DNA from: Streptomyces sp. CoH27
GTDB lineage: Bacteria > Actinomycetota > Actinomycetes > Streptomycetales > Streptomycetaceae
Direction: 5' to 3'
Assembly (NCBI RefSeq): GCF_020181035.1
Contig: NZ_JAIQYY010000015.1
Location: 106,800 to 170,799 of the forward strand
DNA length: 64,000 nucleotides
Part shown: piece after piece, positions 44,401 to 52,497 of the stretch
How the letters are laid out: each line of letters starts with the position of its first letter
Numbering within the stretch: position 1 is the stretch's first letter
Position numbers and translations under genes: made by a program
The notes under the pieces: model-generated
Databases searched by the model: none
Told to the model about the DNA's origin: nothing
What the model saw: only the letters and a program-made list of their open reading frames with translations

Positions 44401-44676
44401 GGCCGGCCGACGGGGCGGCGGTGCCTGCTGCGGATGCGGTGCGCGCACCGCTTCTTCGAGCGCGGTCGTCACAGAGAGCGGCGCCGTCACCGGGGCCTCC
44501 CGGTCCGCGCCGCTCCCGCGTCCCGCATCTCCCGGTGCGCTGGATGCGCGTGCCGCCTGCGGCCGTTGTGCTTGCGCTGGTGGTGGCTGTGGTGGCCGGT
44601 GTGATGACCGCGTCTGCGCGCGGCCGTGCGCCAGGGTCGCCGTCGGCGGCTCCGCCGCGTCGGATCGTTCGCCCAT
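41491..44676 (-). CDS. Membrane PAS-GGDEF-EAL protein, EAL domain degenerate (c-di-GMP signalling)
   Basis: A ~1061-aa protein: Pro/Ala-rich disordered N-terminus (1-100), about eight membrane helices (100-430), a PAS domain (RSLVQGSSDVIMIAAPNGTL, LIHPEDLG), a GGDEF domain (DPLTDLPNRALFTRRV, RLGGDEFAAL) and a C-terminal EAL domain. The GGDEF site is intact, with an I-site RQGD five residues before it, so diguanylate cyclase activity with product inhibition is expected. The EAL domain has lost key residues (EALVRW is SAQARW, NVS is RIS, DDFG is DGFG). From synteny it matches S. coelicolor SCO5511, called CdgE as I recall. The start at 44676 is uncertain; no good ribosome site is seen. Confidence 0.85.
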   Translation of the reverse strand: MGERSDAAEPPTATLAHGRAQTRSSHRPPQPPPAQAQRPQAARASSAPGDAGRGSGADREAPVTAPLSVTTALEEAVRAPHPQQAPPPRRPAAGEGARVTEQLVLALVCAAYAVGAAFDWGAHEVALIMGDFGLSAAAGAAAVSCFLYGRSPRVRFRSAWLLFALSSMMACLGNGVWGWYEVVLDRPVPTPSCADLFFLCFAPPAIVGLLVLAKRPVTKAGWICLGLDAWLIGGSLLTLSWSLALAQAARFDGPSVAHTALSLAYPLFDIALVSMVLALHFRRAPGSRTAVNTAIGALGLTVMCDALFTSPLLHNSYRSGQLLDAGWFAGSLLLAYAPWAAPRRRGAQEAHVPDRHTRVVHEHVPGQPGQRGTGHHPMPAPAPGGDHSRYPADRPLTGSLAALTPYLAAAVCTLGILYNVLDGRRPDHVVLITAGMVVLALVIRQGIMLLDNITLTQELAQQENHFRSLVQGSSDVIMIAAPNGTLRYVSPAAAGVYGRPAEELVGTELAALIHPEDLGCVVHEVRRFLVASPLQEPTTRIECRFRSGDGGWLNVESTVNRHHGGLIFNSRDVTERVRLQAQLQHNAEHDPLTDLPNRALFTRRVQQALSGRRATDRGTALRNTAVLFIDLDGFKAVNDTIGHQAGDELLVQAARRLQDAVRQGDTASRLGGDEFAALIVGDGTRDRAARERNILELADRLRMTLSQPYAIDGNDVRVNASIGVAFAEPGLGAGELLRNADLAMYRAKAAGKGRVELYKPQMQQDVVRKAELATRLRAALHDGEFALLHQPVVCLENGRITAVSAQARWRSSQGVLFTPAEFLRVTEDGDKAAELDRWILEEAVEQAAERAATGLVVPVAVRISARRLLDRSMPLGPVEALLTRHGLPPGALVLELSDTDPRVSLDELERRLTALSRLGVRIALDGFGSGYAAITALRRLPVDILKLDRSLVEGVVESARLHKITSGLLRIAGDLGLQSVAEGVDLPEQVVALRAMGCTHGQGMAFTGPVDEYRLRRALGSGHYPVPHPPAEPAFAGSVREPHRPVRPGGERAMEERGAGV

Positions 44677-44875
44677 AGGCCGTGCATCGCCCGTCGCCCC
44701 CCTCACAAATCTGAAATGTCCATCCCCGGCGCCGAAAAGGTGAGTGGCGCGCCCCTGTCGGGACGATACACCAGGATCGTCACTCAGGGACATAGCTTCT
44801 CTACGCTCCGTGACGACCAGCGGCGATGCGGGCACGGGCCGCGTCCGGAAGGTTGCGGAGGGTGCCGGGCGAGGG

Positions 44876-45853
44876 TCAGCGCCCGCCTTCGCCCGCCGTG
44901 CCGGCGTCCGTCGTCAGGATCACGTTGCGCAGCGGCTCCTGGTTCACGAAGCGGGTCAGCTGATCCACGAGCAGCCGTCTGGCGCGGGGCAGGAAGGCCG
45001 AGGACGGGCCGCCCACATGGGGGCTGATCAGCACACCTGGCGCCTGCCAGAGGGGGTGGCCGGGCGGCAGCGGCTCGGGGTCGGTGACGTCCAGGGCGGC
45101 GGTGATCCGGCCGCTCTTCAGCTCGGCGAGCAGCGCCTCGGTGTCCACGACGGGCCCGCGGGCGACGTTGACGAGCAGCGCCCCGTCCTTCATCCGCGCG
45201 AGGAACTCCGCGTCGACGAGACGGTGTGTGGCCCGAGTGAGCGGAGTGGACAGGATGACGACATCGGCTTCCGGAAGCAGAGAGAGCACATCGGTGATCG
45301 GATGCACAAGACCGCGCGCCGTAGTGCGCTCCGAGCGCGCGATGCGCGCCACTCGCGCGACCTCGAAGGGCGTGAGCCGGTCCTCGATGGCCTCGCCGAT
45401 GGGGCCGTACCCGACGATGAGGACGTTCTTGTCGGCGAGCGCGGGCCGGAATCCGCCCTCCCAGCGCTCCTGTTGCTGGGCGCGGACGAAGTCGGGGATG
45501 CCTCGCAGGGCGGCGAGGGTGAGGGTGAGGGCGAGTTCGGCGGTGCTCGTCTCGTGCACCCCGCGCGCGTTGCACAGCGCGACGCCCGGCACGATGGAAC
45601 CGAGCTGCGCGGTGATGTCGTCGACGCCCGCGGTGAGTGTCTGGATGAGCCGCACGTGCGTCAGGTGCCGGAGCGGCCGGATCCGCACGGACACCGGCTT
45701 CATGTACGGCACGACGTACACGGCACAGTCCGCGGGATCGCCGGGATACTCCTGCTCACCGTCCGCGCCGCCGTCCCAGAACAGGTACCGGGGCCCCTCG
45801 GGAAGCCCCTCGATCTCCTCCGGCGGGATGGGAAGCCACACGTCTGCAGTCAT
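44876..45853 (-). CDS. D-isomer 2-hydroxyacid dehydrogenase (NAD-binding)
   Basis: A 325-aa D-2-hydroxyacid dehydrogenase. The NAD-binding part reads LADKNVLIVGYGPIGEAIED (GxGxxG), followed by LPEADVVILSTPLTRATHRL, MKDGALLVNVARGPVVDTEAL with the catalytic Arg, and LDVTDPEPLPPGHPLW; the His is in VLISPHVGGPSS. The N-terminal substrate part has VRLIQTLTAGVDDI. Family members act on glycerate, phosphoglycerate or lactate-like acids; the substrate here is unknown. Monocistronic; a short inverted-repeat element starts 10 bp before its start codon. Confidence 0.88.
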   Translation of the reverse strand: MTADVWLPIPPEEIEGLPEGPRYLFWDGGADGEQEYPGDPADCAVYVVPYMKPVSVRIRPLRHLTHVRLIQTLTAGVDDITAQLGSIVPGVALCNARGVHETSTAELALTLTLAALRGIPDFVRAQQQERWEGGFRPALADKNVLIVGYGPIGEAIEDRLTPFEVARVARIARSERTTARGLVHPITDVLSLLPEADVVILSTPLTRATHRLVDAEFLARMKDGALLVNVARGPVVDTEALLAELKSGRITAALDVTDPEPLPPGHPLWQAPGVLISPHVGGPSSAFLPRARRLLVDQLTRFVNQEPLRNVILTTDAGTAGEGGR

Positions 45854-45863
45854 GCCAGGGAGG

Positions 45864-45951
45864 CTAGGGCCTGCCCGGCGGGTCCGGCCAAGGGGGCCGA
45901 CGGCAACTCATCGGCGCGCGTCTTCGGCAGGTCCCGCCGGGGAGGCCCTAG
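45864..45951. repeat. MITE-like element with 19-bp inverted ends
   Basis: CTAGGGCCTGCCCGGCGGG (45864-45882) and CCCGCCGGGGAGGCCCTAG (45933-45951) are inverted repeats matching at 18 of 19 positions, 88 bp overall, with an internal GC-rich imperfect hairpin. It fills the divergent gap between the dehydrogenase and the aldo/keto reductase. No transposase is nearby. Confidence 0.6.
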
Positions 45952-46012
45952 GTCAGGGGTGCGCGGGCGCAGAGGTTAGGTTGGGGACCAGGAGAGGGAG
46001 GGTCACGAGCAG

Positions 46013-47011
46013 GTGGAGCGCAGGACGATCGGCGCGGGGGCACTCGCGGTGGGGGCCGTCGGACTCGGGTGCATGCCGATGAGCTGGGCCTACAGCACCT
46101 CGCGGCAGCGGGGCGAGGAATCGCTGAGATGCGTGCACCAGGCGCTGGACCTGGGCACGACGCTCCTGGACACGGCGGACATGTACGGCCCGTTCACCAA
46201 CGAACTGCTGCTGGGCCGGGTGCTGAAGGAGCGCCGCGAGGAGGCTTTCGTCTCCACCAAGGTGGGTCTACTGGTGGGCGAGCAGCACATCGTGGCCAAC
46301 GGCCGCCCCGGCTACGTCAGACGGGCCTGCGACGCCTCGCTGCGCCGTCTCCAGACGGACGTGATCGACCTCTACCAGCTGCACCGCGCCGACCCCGAGG
46401 TCCCCATCGAGGAGACCTGGGGCGCGATGGCCGAGCTGGTGCGGGCGGGCAAGGTACGGGCGCTCGGCCTGTGCGCGGTGGGGGCACGGGCCGGCCGGCG
46501 CTCGGGGAGCGCACTGCACGACACGACCCTGGAGCAGTTGCGGCGGGTGCAGCAGGTGTTCCCGGTGGCTGCGGTGCAGGCGGAGCTGTCGGTGTGGTCG
46601 CCGGAGGCGCTGGACGGGCTGCTGCCGTGGTGCGAGGCGCGGGGGGTGGGTCTCCTCGCGGCGATGCCGCTGGGCAACGGCTTCCTGACCGGCACGCTGC
46701 GGCCCGGCGAGGGCTTCGAACCGGACGACCCGCGCGCCCGCCACCCCCGCTTCACCGCGGAGATGATGGCGGCCAACCAGCCGATCGTCGCGGGCCTGCG
46801 CCGCATCGCCCGCCGCCACGGCGACGACGTCACCCCGGCCCAGGTGGCCCTGGCCTGGGTCCTCGCCCAGGGCCGCCATGTGATCGCCCTGCCGGGCACG
46901 AAACAGGAACGCTGGGCCACGGAGAACGCGCTCGCGCCCGGACTACGGCTCACCGACCAGGACATGGCGGAGGTGTCCCGGTTGCCGGGGGCACAGGGGT
47001 CGTGGGACTGA
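46013..47011 (+). CDS. Aldo/keto reductase
   Basis: A 332-aa AKR of the YajO/Tas-like (AKR11/13) kind with the catalytic tetrad in place: Asp and Tyr in LLDTADMYGPFTNE, Lys in AFVSTKVGLL and His in IDLYQLHRADPEVP. NADPH-binding is suggested by the C-terminal VIALPGTKQERWATENA. The start is a GTG (46013) with a GGGAGGG sequence 10-16 nt upstream. Physiological substrate unknown. It is followed 134 bp later by a sugar dehydrogenase lipoprotein on the same strand, but cotranscription is uncertain. Confidence 0.88.
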   Translation: MERRTIGAGALAVGAVGLGCMPMSWAYSTSRQRGEESLRCVHQALDLGTTLLDTADMYGPFTNELLLGRVLKERREEAFVSTKVGLLVGEQHIVANGRPGYVRRACDASLRRLQTDVIDLYQLHRADPEVPIEETWGAMAELVRAGKVRALGLCAVGARAGRRSGSALHDTTLEQLRRVQQVFPVAAVQAELSVWSPEALDGLLPWCEARGVGLLAAMPLGNGFLTGTLRPGEGFEPDDPRARHPRFTAEMMAANQPIVAGLRRIARRHGDDVTPAQVALAWVLAQGRHVIALPGTKQERWATENALAPGLRLTDQDMAEVSRLPGAQGSWD

Positions 47012-47144
47012 GGGGTGGTGACGCCGGCGGGGCGGTGAGGGGCGGGTCCGCTGGGGGCCGGGGTGCGGGATCGGGACCCGTGAGCACCGGGGCTGTGAGA
47101 GGTTGAGGGGGCCGAAAGCGTCGTCGGCCGGAGGGACATCGATC

Positions 47145-48305
47145 GTGCGACACCACCGTGCTGTGACCGCCCTGTCGGCCGCCGCCCTGCTGCTGACGGC
47201 CGGATGCTCCGCGGGCAGCGCGGGCTCACCGGGCGACAGGGCTTCGGCGCCTGGCGGTACGGCGCCCGGTCCCTCCGCCGCCGCGCCCGCCACCGATCCG
47301 GTCCCGCCGGCCAAGGGCTCGGTGAAGGTGCTGCGGACCGTGGCCGAGGGGCTGAAGACGCCCTGGGGCCTGGCTCCGCTGCCCGACGGGGGGCTGCTCG
47401 TCTCCTCGCGCGACGACGGGACGATCGTCCGGGTCGACGAGAAGACCGGCCGGAAGACCGAGCTGGGTGCCGTCTCCGGGGTGTCCCCCGCCGGGGAGGG
47501 TGGTCTGCTGGGCATCGCCCTGTCCCCCGGTTTCGCCTCGGACCACATGATCTACGCCTACTTCACCTCCGTCTCCGACAACCGCATCGTGCGCGTGCTG
47601 TACGACGACAAGAAACCGGCCGGTGAGCAACTGGGCGCTCCGGACACGGTGTTCAAGGGCATCCCCAAGGGCACCGTCCACAACGGCGGCCGGATCGCCT
47701 TCGGCCCGGACGGCATGCTGTACGCGGGCACCGGCGAGGGCGGCGAGCGCGGACCGGCCCAGGACAGGAAGTCCCTCGGCGGCAAGATCCTGCGCCTGAC
47801 CCCGGAGGGCGAACCGGCGCCGGGCAACCCCTTCCCCGGCTCCCCGGTGTACTCGTACGGCCACCGGAACGTGCAGGGCCTGGCCTGGGACGACCGGCAG
47901 CGCCTGTTCGCCTCGGAGTTCGGGCAGGACACCTGGGACGAGCTGAACGCGATCAAGCCCGGCGGCGACTACGGCTGGCCGGCCGCCGAGGGCAGGTCCT
48001 CCGACCCCGCGTACCAGAACCCGATCGCCCAGTGGCACACCGCCGATGCCTCCCCCAGCGGCATCGCCTATGTGAACGGCGTGATCTGGATGGCGGGCCT
48101 GAAGGGACAGCGGCTGTGGCGCATCCCGCTGAAGGGCACGGAGGCGGCGGCCACCCCACAGGCCTTCCTCACCGGTACGTACGGCCGGCTGCGCACGGTG
48201 GCCTGGGCCGGCGGCGACAGGCTCTGGCTGCTGACGAGCAACACCGACGGCCGGGGCAGGCCCCGGCCGGGCGACGACCGGGTGCTGGAGGTGCGGGTGA
48301 GCTGA
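47145..48305 (+). CDS. PQQ-type sugar dehydrogenase lipoprotein (GSDH family)
   Basis: A 386-aa lipoprotein with a soluble glucose/sorbosone dehydrogenase beta-propeller. The GTG start at 47145 has GGAGGG 9 nt upstream; the signal peptide ends in lipobox LTAGC (Cys21), followed by a Ser/Ala/Pro linker. Propeller motifs: LKTPWGLAPLPDGGLLVSSR, AGEGGLLGIALSPGFASDHM, VHNGGRIAFGPDGMLYAGTG, SYGHRNVQGLAWDD and EFGQDTWDELNAIKPGGDYG, the last two carrying the conserved His/Arg and Asp/Glu of PQQ enzymes. Many actinomycete members lack a known substrate, and whether this one binds PQQ is unproven. Confidence 0.87.
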   Translation: MRHHRAVTALSAAALLLTAGCSAGSAGSPGDRASAPGGTAPGPSAAAPATDPVPPAKGSVKVLRTVAEGLKTPWGLAPLPDGGLLVSSRDDGTIVRVDEKTGRKTELGAVSGVSPAGEGGLLGIALSPGFASDHMIYAYFTSVSDNRIVRVLYDDKKPAGEQLGAPDTVFKGIPKGTVHNGGRIAFGPDGMLYAGTGEGGERGPAQDRKSLGGKILRLTPEGEPAPGNPFPGSPVYSYGHRNVQGLAWDDRQRLFASEFGQDTWDELNAIKPGGDYGWPAAEGRSSDPAYQNPIAQWHTADASPSGIAYVNGVIWMAGLKGQRLWRIPLKGTEAAATPQAFLTGTYGRLRTVAWAGGDRLWLLTSNTDGRGRPRPGDDRVLEVRVS

Positions 48306-48336
48306 GGGGCACCGCTGGTCGTCGTCCGGTCGTCGG

Positions 48337-48534
48337 CTAGTCGTCGTCCGTGGTCTCCGCTTCGGCGGGCGGCCGCTCGGGCAGGCGTACGACGACCTTG
48401 CCCGAGGCGAGGTCTATGGGCCCCCGCCCCGGGTCGGCGTCGCCGACGTCCTCCCGGGTCAGCTCCAGGCGGTTCTGCTCGTCGTGGGTGTGTTTACGGC
48501 CGGGCGCGAACAGTTCCTCGAAGGCGTTGAACAC
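48337..48534 (-). CDS. DUF6191-type small protein (65 aa)
   Basis: A small acidic protein opening with V-FNAFEELFAPGRKHTHDEQN and containing LELTREDVGDADPGRGPIDL and SGKVVVRLPE. I recognise it as the DUF6191 group found across Streptomyces, with homologues that begin MFN. I therefore chose the GTG at 48534; the GTG at 48549 has a better ribosome site (GGAGG, 6-nt spacing) and may be the real start. It lies 36 bp downstream of the LuxR-type regulator gene on the same strand. No function known. Confidence 0.7.
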   Translation of the reverse strand: MFNAFEELFAPGRKHTHDEQNRLELTREDVGDADPGRGPIDLASGKVVVRLPERPPAEAETTDDD

Positions 48535-48570
48535 GGCCCCTCCCCTCACCGGTTTCCTCCAGCGTACGAG

Positions 48571-51500
48571 TCAGCCCGCCGACGGCGCAGGGGCCGGCTC
48601 GGCCGGGAACAGGCCCATGCGGTGGGCCAGCGCCGCCGCCTCCCCTCTGCCCGAGACGCCGAGTTTGCTCAGGATGTTGGAGACGTGGACGCTCGCCGTC
48701 TTCGGGGAGATGAACAGCTCCCCCGCTATCTGGCGGTTGGTGCGGCCGGCCGAGACCAGGCGCAGGACATCCCGCTCCCGGCTGGTGAGACCGAGGGCCG
48801 CGGCCGGGTCGGCGGGGGTCAGAGCCTGGCTCGGGACGCGGGTGAGGGTGAGGCGTGCGCGCTGGGCGAGCCGGGTGACCTCGTCGGCCAGGGGCCGGGC
48901 GCCGAGGTGGGCGGCGACCGCTCCGGACAGCCGGAGCAGTTCCACCGCGCGGTCGCGCGCGCCGTCGTCGCCGTCGGCTTCGGCGAGGAGGGCCGCGGCG
49001 AGGCGGCGGCGGACCCGGGCGAGGTCGTAGGGGCGGTCCAGGCACTCGAAGGCGGTGACCACCGGTGACCAGATCTCGGCGGTGTCCCGGTCCTGGGCGC
49101 GGAGCAGCTCGGCGCGCGTCCACTGGTCGTACGCCTGCCACAGCGGGGCATCCGTGGTGAGCTTGCGGACGGTCTCGAAGAGCCGGTCGAGGAGCTCCGC
49201 GCGGCCTGGCCGGGCCGCGGGCAGTGTGCGGGTGTCGGCCTCGGCGCCGGCGGCGGCCAGCAGCAGCGGCCAGCCGTAGCGGTGGGTGCCGGGCGGGAAC
49301 CCGGCGTCCAGGGCCTGGAGCAGCACGGCGCGGGCGTCGGCGACGCGGCCCTCCTCGGCGGCGATGCCCAGGGTGACGCGGGCCAGCGGCAGGAAGTGCT
49401 GGGGCATGGGGTCGTGGGTGCCGAAGTGGGCGCGGGCGGCGGTGAGATGCCGGCCGGCCTCGGCGAGGTCGCCGCGGGCGAGGGCGAGGTCCGCCAGGTG
49501 CAGGGCGCCCGCGCCCCGCGGCTGGGCACTGTGGCCGCCCCGGGCCGCGTGCGCGGCTGCGTCGGCCGCCTCGGGCCACTGGCCGAGCGCGAGGTGTGCC
49601 TCGGACAGGTTGCACCACATCCGGGCCTCGGAGTCCAGCAGCCCGTGGGCGCGGGCGAAGGCGATGCCCTCGCGCAGCAGGGGCGCGGCCTCCCGGTCGA
49701 GGCCGACGGACTGCAGCTCGGACGGCAGGTTCACATACGCGCGGCCCGCCATCTGGCGCAGGCCCTCCGCGAGGGTGTCCTGGAGCACCTGCCGCATCTG
49801 TGCGAGGCCGGTGTCCGGGTCGCCGGAGTCCACCGTGAGACAGCCGAGCGTGAGCCGAGCGTGCAGCTCGATCTCGCGGGCGCCCACCATGCGCGCGTAC
49901 TCCACGGCCCGCTCGGCGGCGGCCAGGGCTTCGGGGCCGGGCCGATGCAGCATGGACCAGTTGGCGGCGCGGGCCAGCACCTCGGCGTGCACCTCCGAGG
50001 GTGGCAGACCGCGCACCAGGTCCTGGGCGGTGGCCAGTTCGTGCCAGCCGTCGCCGCGGCCCAGGGCCTGGACGAGGCGGGAGCGCTGGATCCAGAACCA
50101 GGCGGCGCGCTGGGGGTCCGGCTCGTCCTCCAGCAACCGCAGCGCCCGCTTGGTGATCTTCAGCGCCCGTTCCCGCTCGCCGCCGAAGCGGCCCGCGACG
50201 GCGGCCTCGGCCATCAGGTCGAGCAGGCGCAGCGGAGTGGTGGCCGGGTCGCAGCCGCATGGGGGGTAGACCTCGGTGTAGTCGACCGGGCGCAGGGCGG
50301 AGCGGACCTCCTCGGGCACGCTGTCCCACAGCTCCATCGCCCGCTCCAGCAGCCCCAGTTGCTCGGTGTAGGCGTGCCGGCGGCGGGCCACGACCGAGGC
50401 GTCCAGGACGGCGGGCAGGGCCTTGGCCGCGTCGTGCGCGTGGTACCAGTAACTGGCCAGGCGCATCACGCGCGCGTCGGCCGGGACGAGCGTGGGGTCG
50501 GCCTCCACGGCTTCGGCGTAGCGGCGGTTGAGCCGGGAGCGCTCGCCGGGCAGCAGGTCGTCGGAGACGGCCTCGCGGACCAGGGAGTGCCGGAAGCGGT
50601 AGCCGTCGCCGGCCGGGGTGACGGTCAGGATGTTGGCGCCGACGGCGGCCCGCAGCGCCTCGATGAGGTCGTCCTCGCCGAGCCCTGTCACGGCGGCGAT
50701 CAGCCGGTACTCCACGGTGGAGCCGCCCTCGGCGACGATCCGGGCGACCCGCTGGGCGCTCTCGGGCAGTGCCTCGACCCGGACAAGGAGCAGATCGCGC
50801 AGGGAGTCGGTGAGGCCGGCGCAGCGTCCGTCGCAGCCGGCGACGGCCAGTTCCTCGACGAAGAAGGCGTTGCCGTCGGAGCGTTCGAAGATCTCGTCCA
50901 CGCGGGCGGGGTCGGGTTCGGCGGCGAGGATGCCGGCGATCTGGCGGGCGACCTCCTCGCGGGTGAAACGGGCGAGTTCGATCCGGCGGACCGTGCGCAA
51001 CCGGTCCAGCTCGGCGAGCAGGGGGCGCAGCGGATGGCGGCGGTGGATGTCGTCGGAGCGGTAGCTGGCGAGGACGAGGAGCCGGCCGGCGCGCAGGGTG
51101 CGGAAGAGGTAGGCGAGGAGGTGGCGGGTGGAGGCGTCGGCCCAGTGGAGGTCCTCCAGGACGAACACGACCGGCTGCTCGGCGGCGACCCGCTCCAGCA
51201 GCCGGGCGGTCAGCTCGAACAGGCGGGCCATGCCCTGCTCGTCGTGCCGCCCGGCACCGGCCTCGCCCAGGTCGGGCAGGAGCCGGGCGAGCTCTTCGAC
51301 CTGTCCGCTCGCGGCGGCGGCGAACCGCTCGGGCAGGGCGTCGCGCAGGGCGCGCAGCGCGGTGGAGAAGGGTGCGAACGGCAGCCCGTCCGCGCCGATC
51401 TCGACGCAGCCGCCGACGGCCACCACCGCGTGCCGGGCGGCCGCCGCGGCGAACTCCTCGACGAGGCGGGTCTTGCCGACGCCGGCCTCCCCGCCGAGCA

Positions 51501-51618
51501 GCAGCGCCTGCGGCTCGCCGGCGCGGGCGCGGGCGAGCGCGTCGTTCAGCGTGTCCAACTCGTCGGTGCGGCCGACGAACACGGGACTGACGGACCTGGT
51601 CTCCACGGGCCCGAGCAT
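48571..51618 (-). CDS. LuxR-family ATPase regulator (LAL type)
   Basis: A 1015-aa large ATP-binding LuxR regulator. Residues 1-330 form an AAA/STAND ATPase (VFVGRTDELDTLNDAL, Walker A LLLGGEAGVGKTRLVEEF, Walker B VVFVLEDLHWADAST), the middle 550 residues are helical TPR-like repeats, and the last 70 residues are a LuxR helix-turn-helix: LTSRERDVLRLVSAGRTNRQ then IAGELFISPKTASVHVSNIL and SKLGVSGRGEAAALAHRMG. Such MalT/LAL-type regulators activate transcription after binding a ligand and ATP. The ATG at 51618 lacks a ribosome site. The frame stays open upstream to an ATG at 52113 that overlaps the stop of the small gene (ATGA), so an N-terminal repeat extension is possible. Confidence 0.9.
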   Translation of the reverse strand: MLGPVETRSVSPVFVGRTDELDTLNDALARARAGEPQALLLGGEAGVGKTRLVEEFAAAAARHAVVAVGGCVEIGADGLPFAPFSTALRALRDALPERFAAAASGQVEELARLLPDLGEAGAGRHDEQGMARLFELTARLLERVAAEQPVVFVLEDLHWADASTRHLLAYLFRTLRAGRLLVLASYRSDDIHRRHPLRPLLAELDRLRTVRRIELARFTREEVARQIAGILAAEPDPARVDEIFERSDGNAFFVEELAVAGCDGRCAGLTDSLRDLLLVRVEALPESAQRVARIVAEGGSTVEYRLIAAVTGLGEDDLIEALRAAVGANILTVTPAGDGYRFRHSLVREAVSDDLLPGERSRLNRRYAEAVEADPTLVPADARVMRLASYWYHAHDAAKALPAVLDASVVARRRHAYTEQLGLLERAMELWDSVPEEVRSALRPVDYTEVYPPCGCDPATTPLRLLDLMAEAAVAGRFGGERERALKITKRALRLLEDEPDPQRAAWFWIQRSRLVQALGRGDGWHELATAQDLVRGLPPSEVHAEVLARAANWSMLHRPGPEALAAAERAVEYARMVGAREIELHARLTLGCLTVDSGDPDTGLAQMRQVLQDTLAEGLRQMAGRAYVNLPSELQSVGLDREAAPLLREGIAFARAHGLLDSEARMWCNLSEAHLALGQWPEAADAAAHAARGGHSAQPRGAGALHLADLALARGDLAEAGRHLTAARAHFGTHDPMPQHFLPLARVTLGIAAEEGRVADARAVLLQALDAGFPPGTHRYGWPLLLAAAGAEADTRTLPAARPGRAELLDRLFETVRKLTTDAPLWQAYDQWTRAELLRAQDRDTAEIWSPVVTAFECLDRPYDLARVRRRLAAALLAEADGDDGARDRAVELLRLSGAVAAHLGARPLADEVTRLAQRARLTLTRVPSQALTPADPAAALGLTSRERDVLRLVSAGRTNRQIAGELFISPKTASVHVSNILSKLGVSGRGEAAALAHRMGLFPAEPAPAPSAG

Positions 51619-51664
51619 CGCACGAGGCCGGGGCGACGGGTCACCGGTTTTCCACAGGCCCGGT

Positions 51665-51995
51665 GCGATGGTCGTACTGGCGGCCGGGAGGGCCGTGGTG
51701 GCCGCGGCGGTCCGGGCGGTGGTGGCGGTCCGGGCAGCCCGGGCGGTCGCGGCAGCCCGGGCAGTCGTGGCGGCCCCGGCGGTCATGGCGGCCCGGGCAG
51801 TCACGGCGAGCCCAGAAGTCGTGGCGGTCCCAACGACCGTGGCCGCCCCGGCAGTCGTGGCGGTCCCAACGACCGTGGCCGCCCCGGGAGTCGTGGCGAG
51901 CGCGGCGGCCGTGGCCGTCCCGGCCGTCTTGGCGAGCGCGGCGGTCTTGGCCGCCCCGGCCGTCTTGGCGAGCGCGGCGGTCGTGGCGGAGGGCG
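51665..51995. repeat. GC-rich minisatellite (9/36-bp period)
   Basis: About 330 bp of 9-bp-periodic sequence. Within it two 36-bp units are tandem with one difference (51817-51852 and 51853-51888), and a different 36-bp unit (51925-51960) is followed by a 30-bp near-perfect partial copy (51961-51990). All unit lengths are multiples of three, so every frame stays open: Ala/Thr/Val-rich on the minus strand, collagen-like Gly-X-Y on the plus strand. It fills most of the 491 bp between the LuxR-type gene and the 63-aa gene. Confidence 0.85.
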
Positions 51996-52109
51996 GAAGA
52001 GGGCCGACCCCCGTACGGCCCCCTTCCGCCCGGTCCTGGTCCGCCGCCCCGCCCCGGACCGCCGCAGCTTCCCTTTCCGCCGGCCCTCCCCTTTCCGCCG
52101 GCCCGGTGC

Positions 52110-52301
52110 TCATGCGGTGCGCGGGAGCCGCTGCCGGCGGGGCCGGTCGGTATGGGAGTCGGCGCCCGCGCCGGCGGAGCCGGCAGGCTCCGCGCGGCGG
52201 GCGGCGCGGCGGCCCCGGGTGACCGTGCGGGCCAGCCGCTCCTGCTCGGCCTCGCGGAGCAGCTGGGCGGTGTGCATCTTCTGGTACTCGATCTCGATCA
52301 C
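52110..52301 (-). CDS. Small basic protein (63 aa) upstream of the LuxR-type regulator
   Basis: The GTG at 52301 has GAGGG 7 nt upstream. The protein starts V-IEIEYQKMHTAQLLREAEQ, then ERLARTVTRGRRAARRAEP; it has an acidic/amphipathic helix followed by a basic, low-complexity tail. I recall small Streptomyces proteins with the same EIEYQKMHTAQLLREAE opening, of unknown function. Its TGA overlaps an ATG in the frame of the large regulator. It likely starts a transcript that runs into that gene. Confidence 0.65.
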   Translation of the reverse strand: MIEIEYQKMHTAQLLREAEQERLARTVTRGRRAARRAEPAGSAGAGADSHTDRPRRQRLPRTA

Positions 52302-52434
52302 GGCGTTTCCCTCGAAGAGAGTCGGTGTGGTGCGTCGCGTTCTGCGATGCCTCCACCTTCGTCCAGGAGGGGGGTGCGCCACATCGGGAGAGTTCCGCAT
52401 CTTCGTGCCGCCCGCGGGCCGCACGCGCGCGTAA

Positions 52435-52481
52435 GGGGCCTTAGGGCATCCATAAGGTGCGCATGGATTCCCTAAGGCCCC
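52435..52481. terminator. Long hairpin between the 200-aa membrane protein and the 63-aa gene
   Basis: GGGGCCTTAGGG (52435-52446) pairs with CCCTAAGGCCCC (52470-52481), one mismatch, then ATCCAT with ATGGAT, closing a 9-nt loop. Located 17 bp past the membrane-protein stop. Confidence 0.75.
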
Positions 52482-52497
52482 TGGGACCTGCGGTTTT

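Noticed and set aside
44677..44875. BldD-type boxes upstream of the GGDEF-EAL gene
   Set aside because: Sequences such as TCACGGAGCGTAG and TGACGATCCTGGTG only partly fit TNAC-N-GTNA; too weak to claim.
51665..51995. Collagen-like Gly-X-Y reading frame on the plus strand
   Set aside because: All frames are open across this 9-bp-periodic repeat. The plus frame has no ribosome site or sensible start and continues into the antisense of the 63-aa gene.
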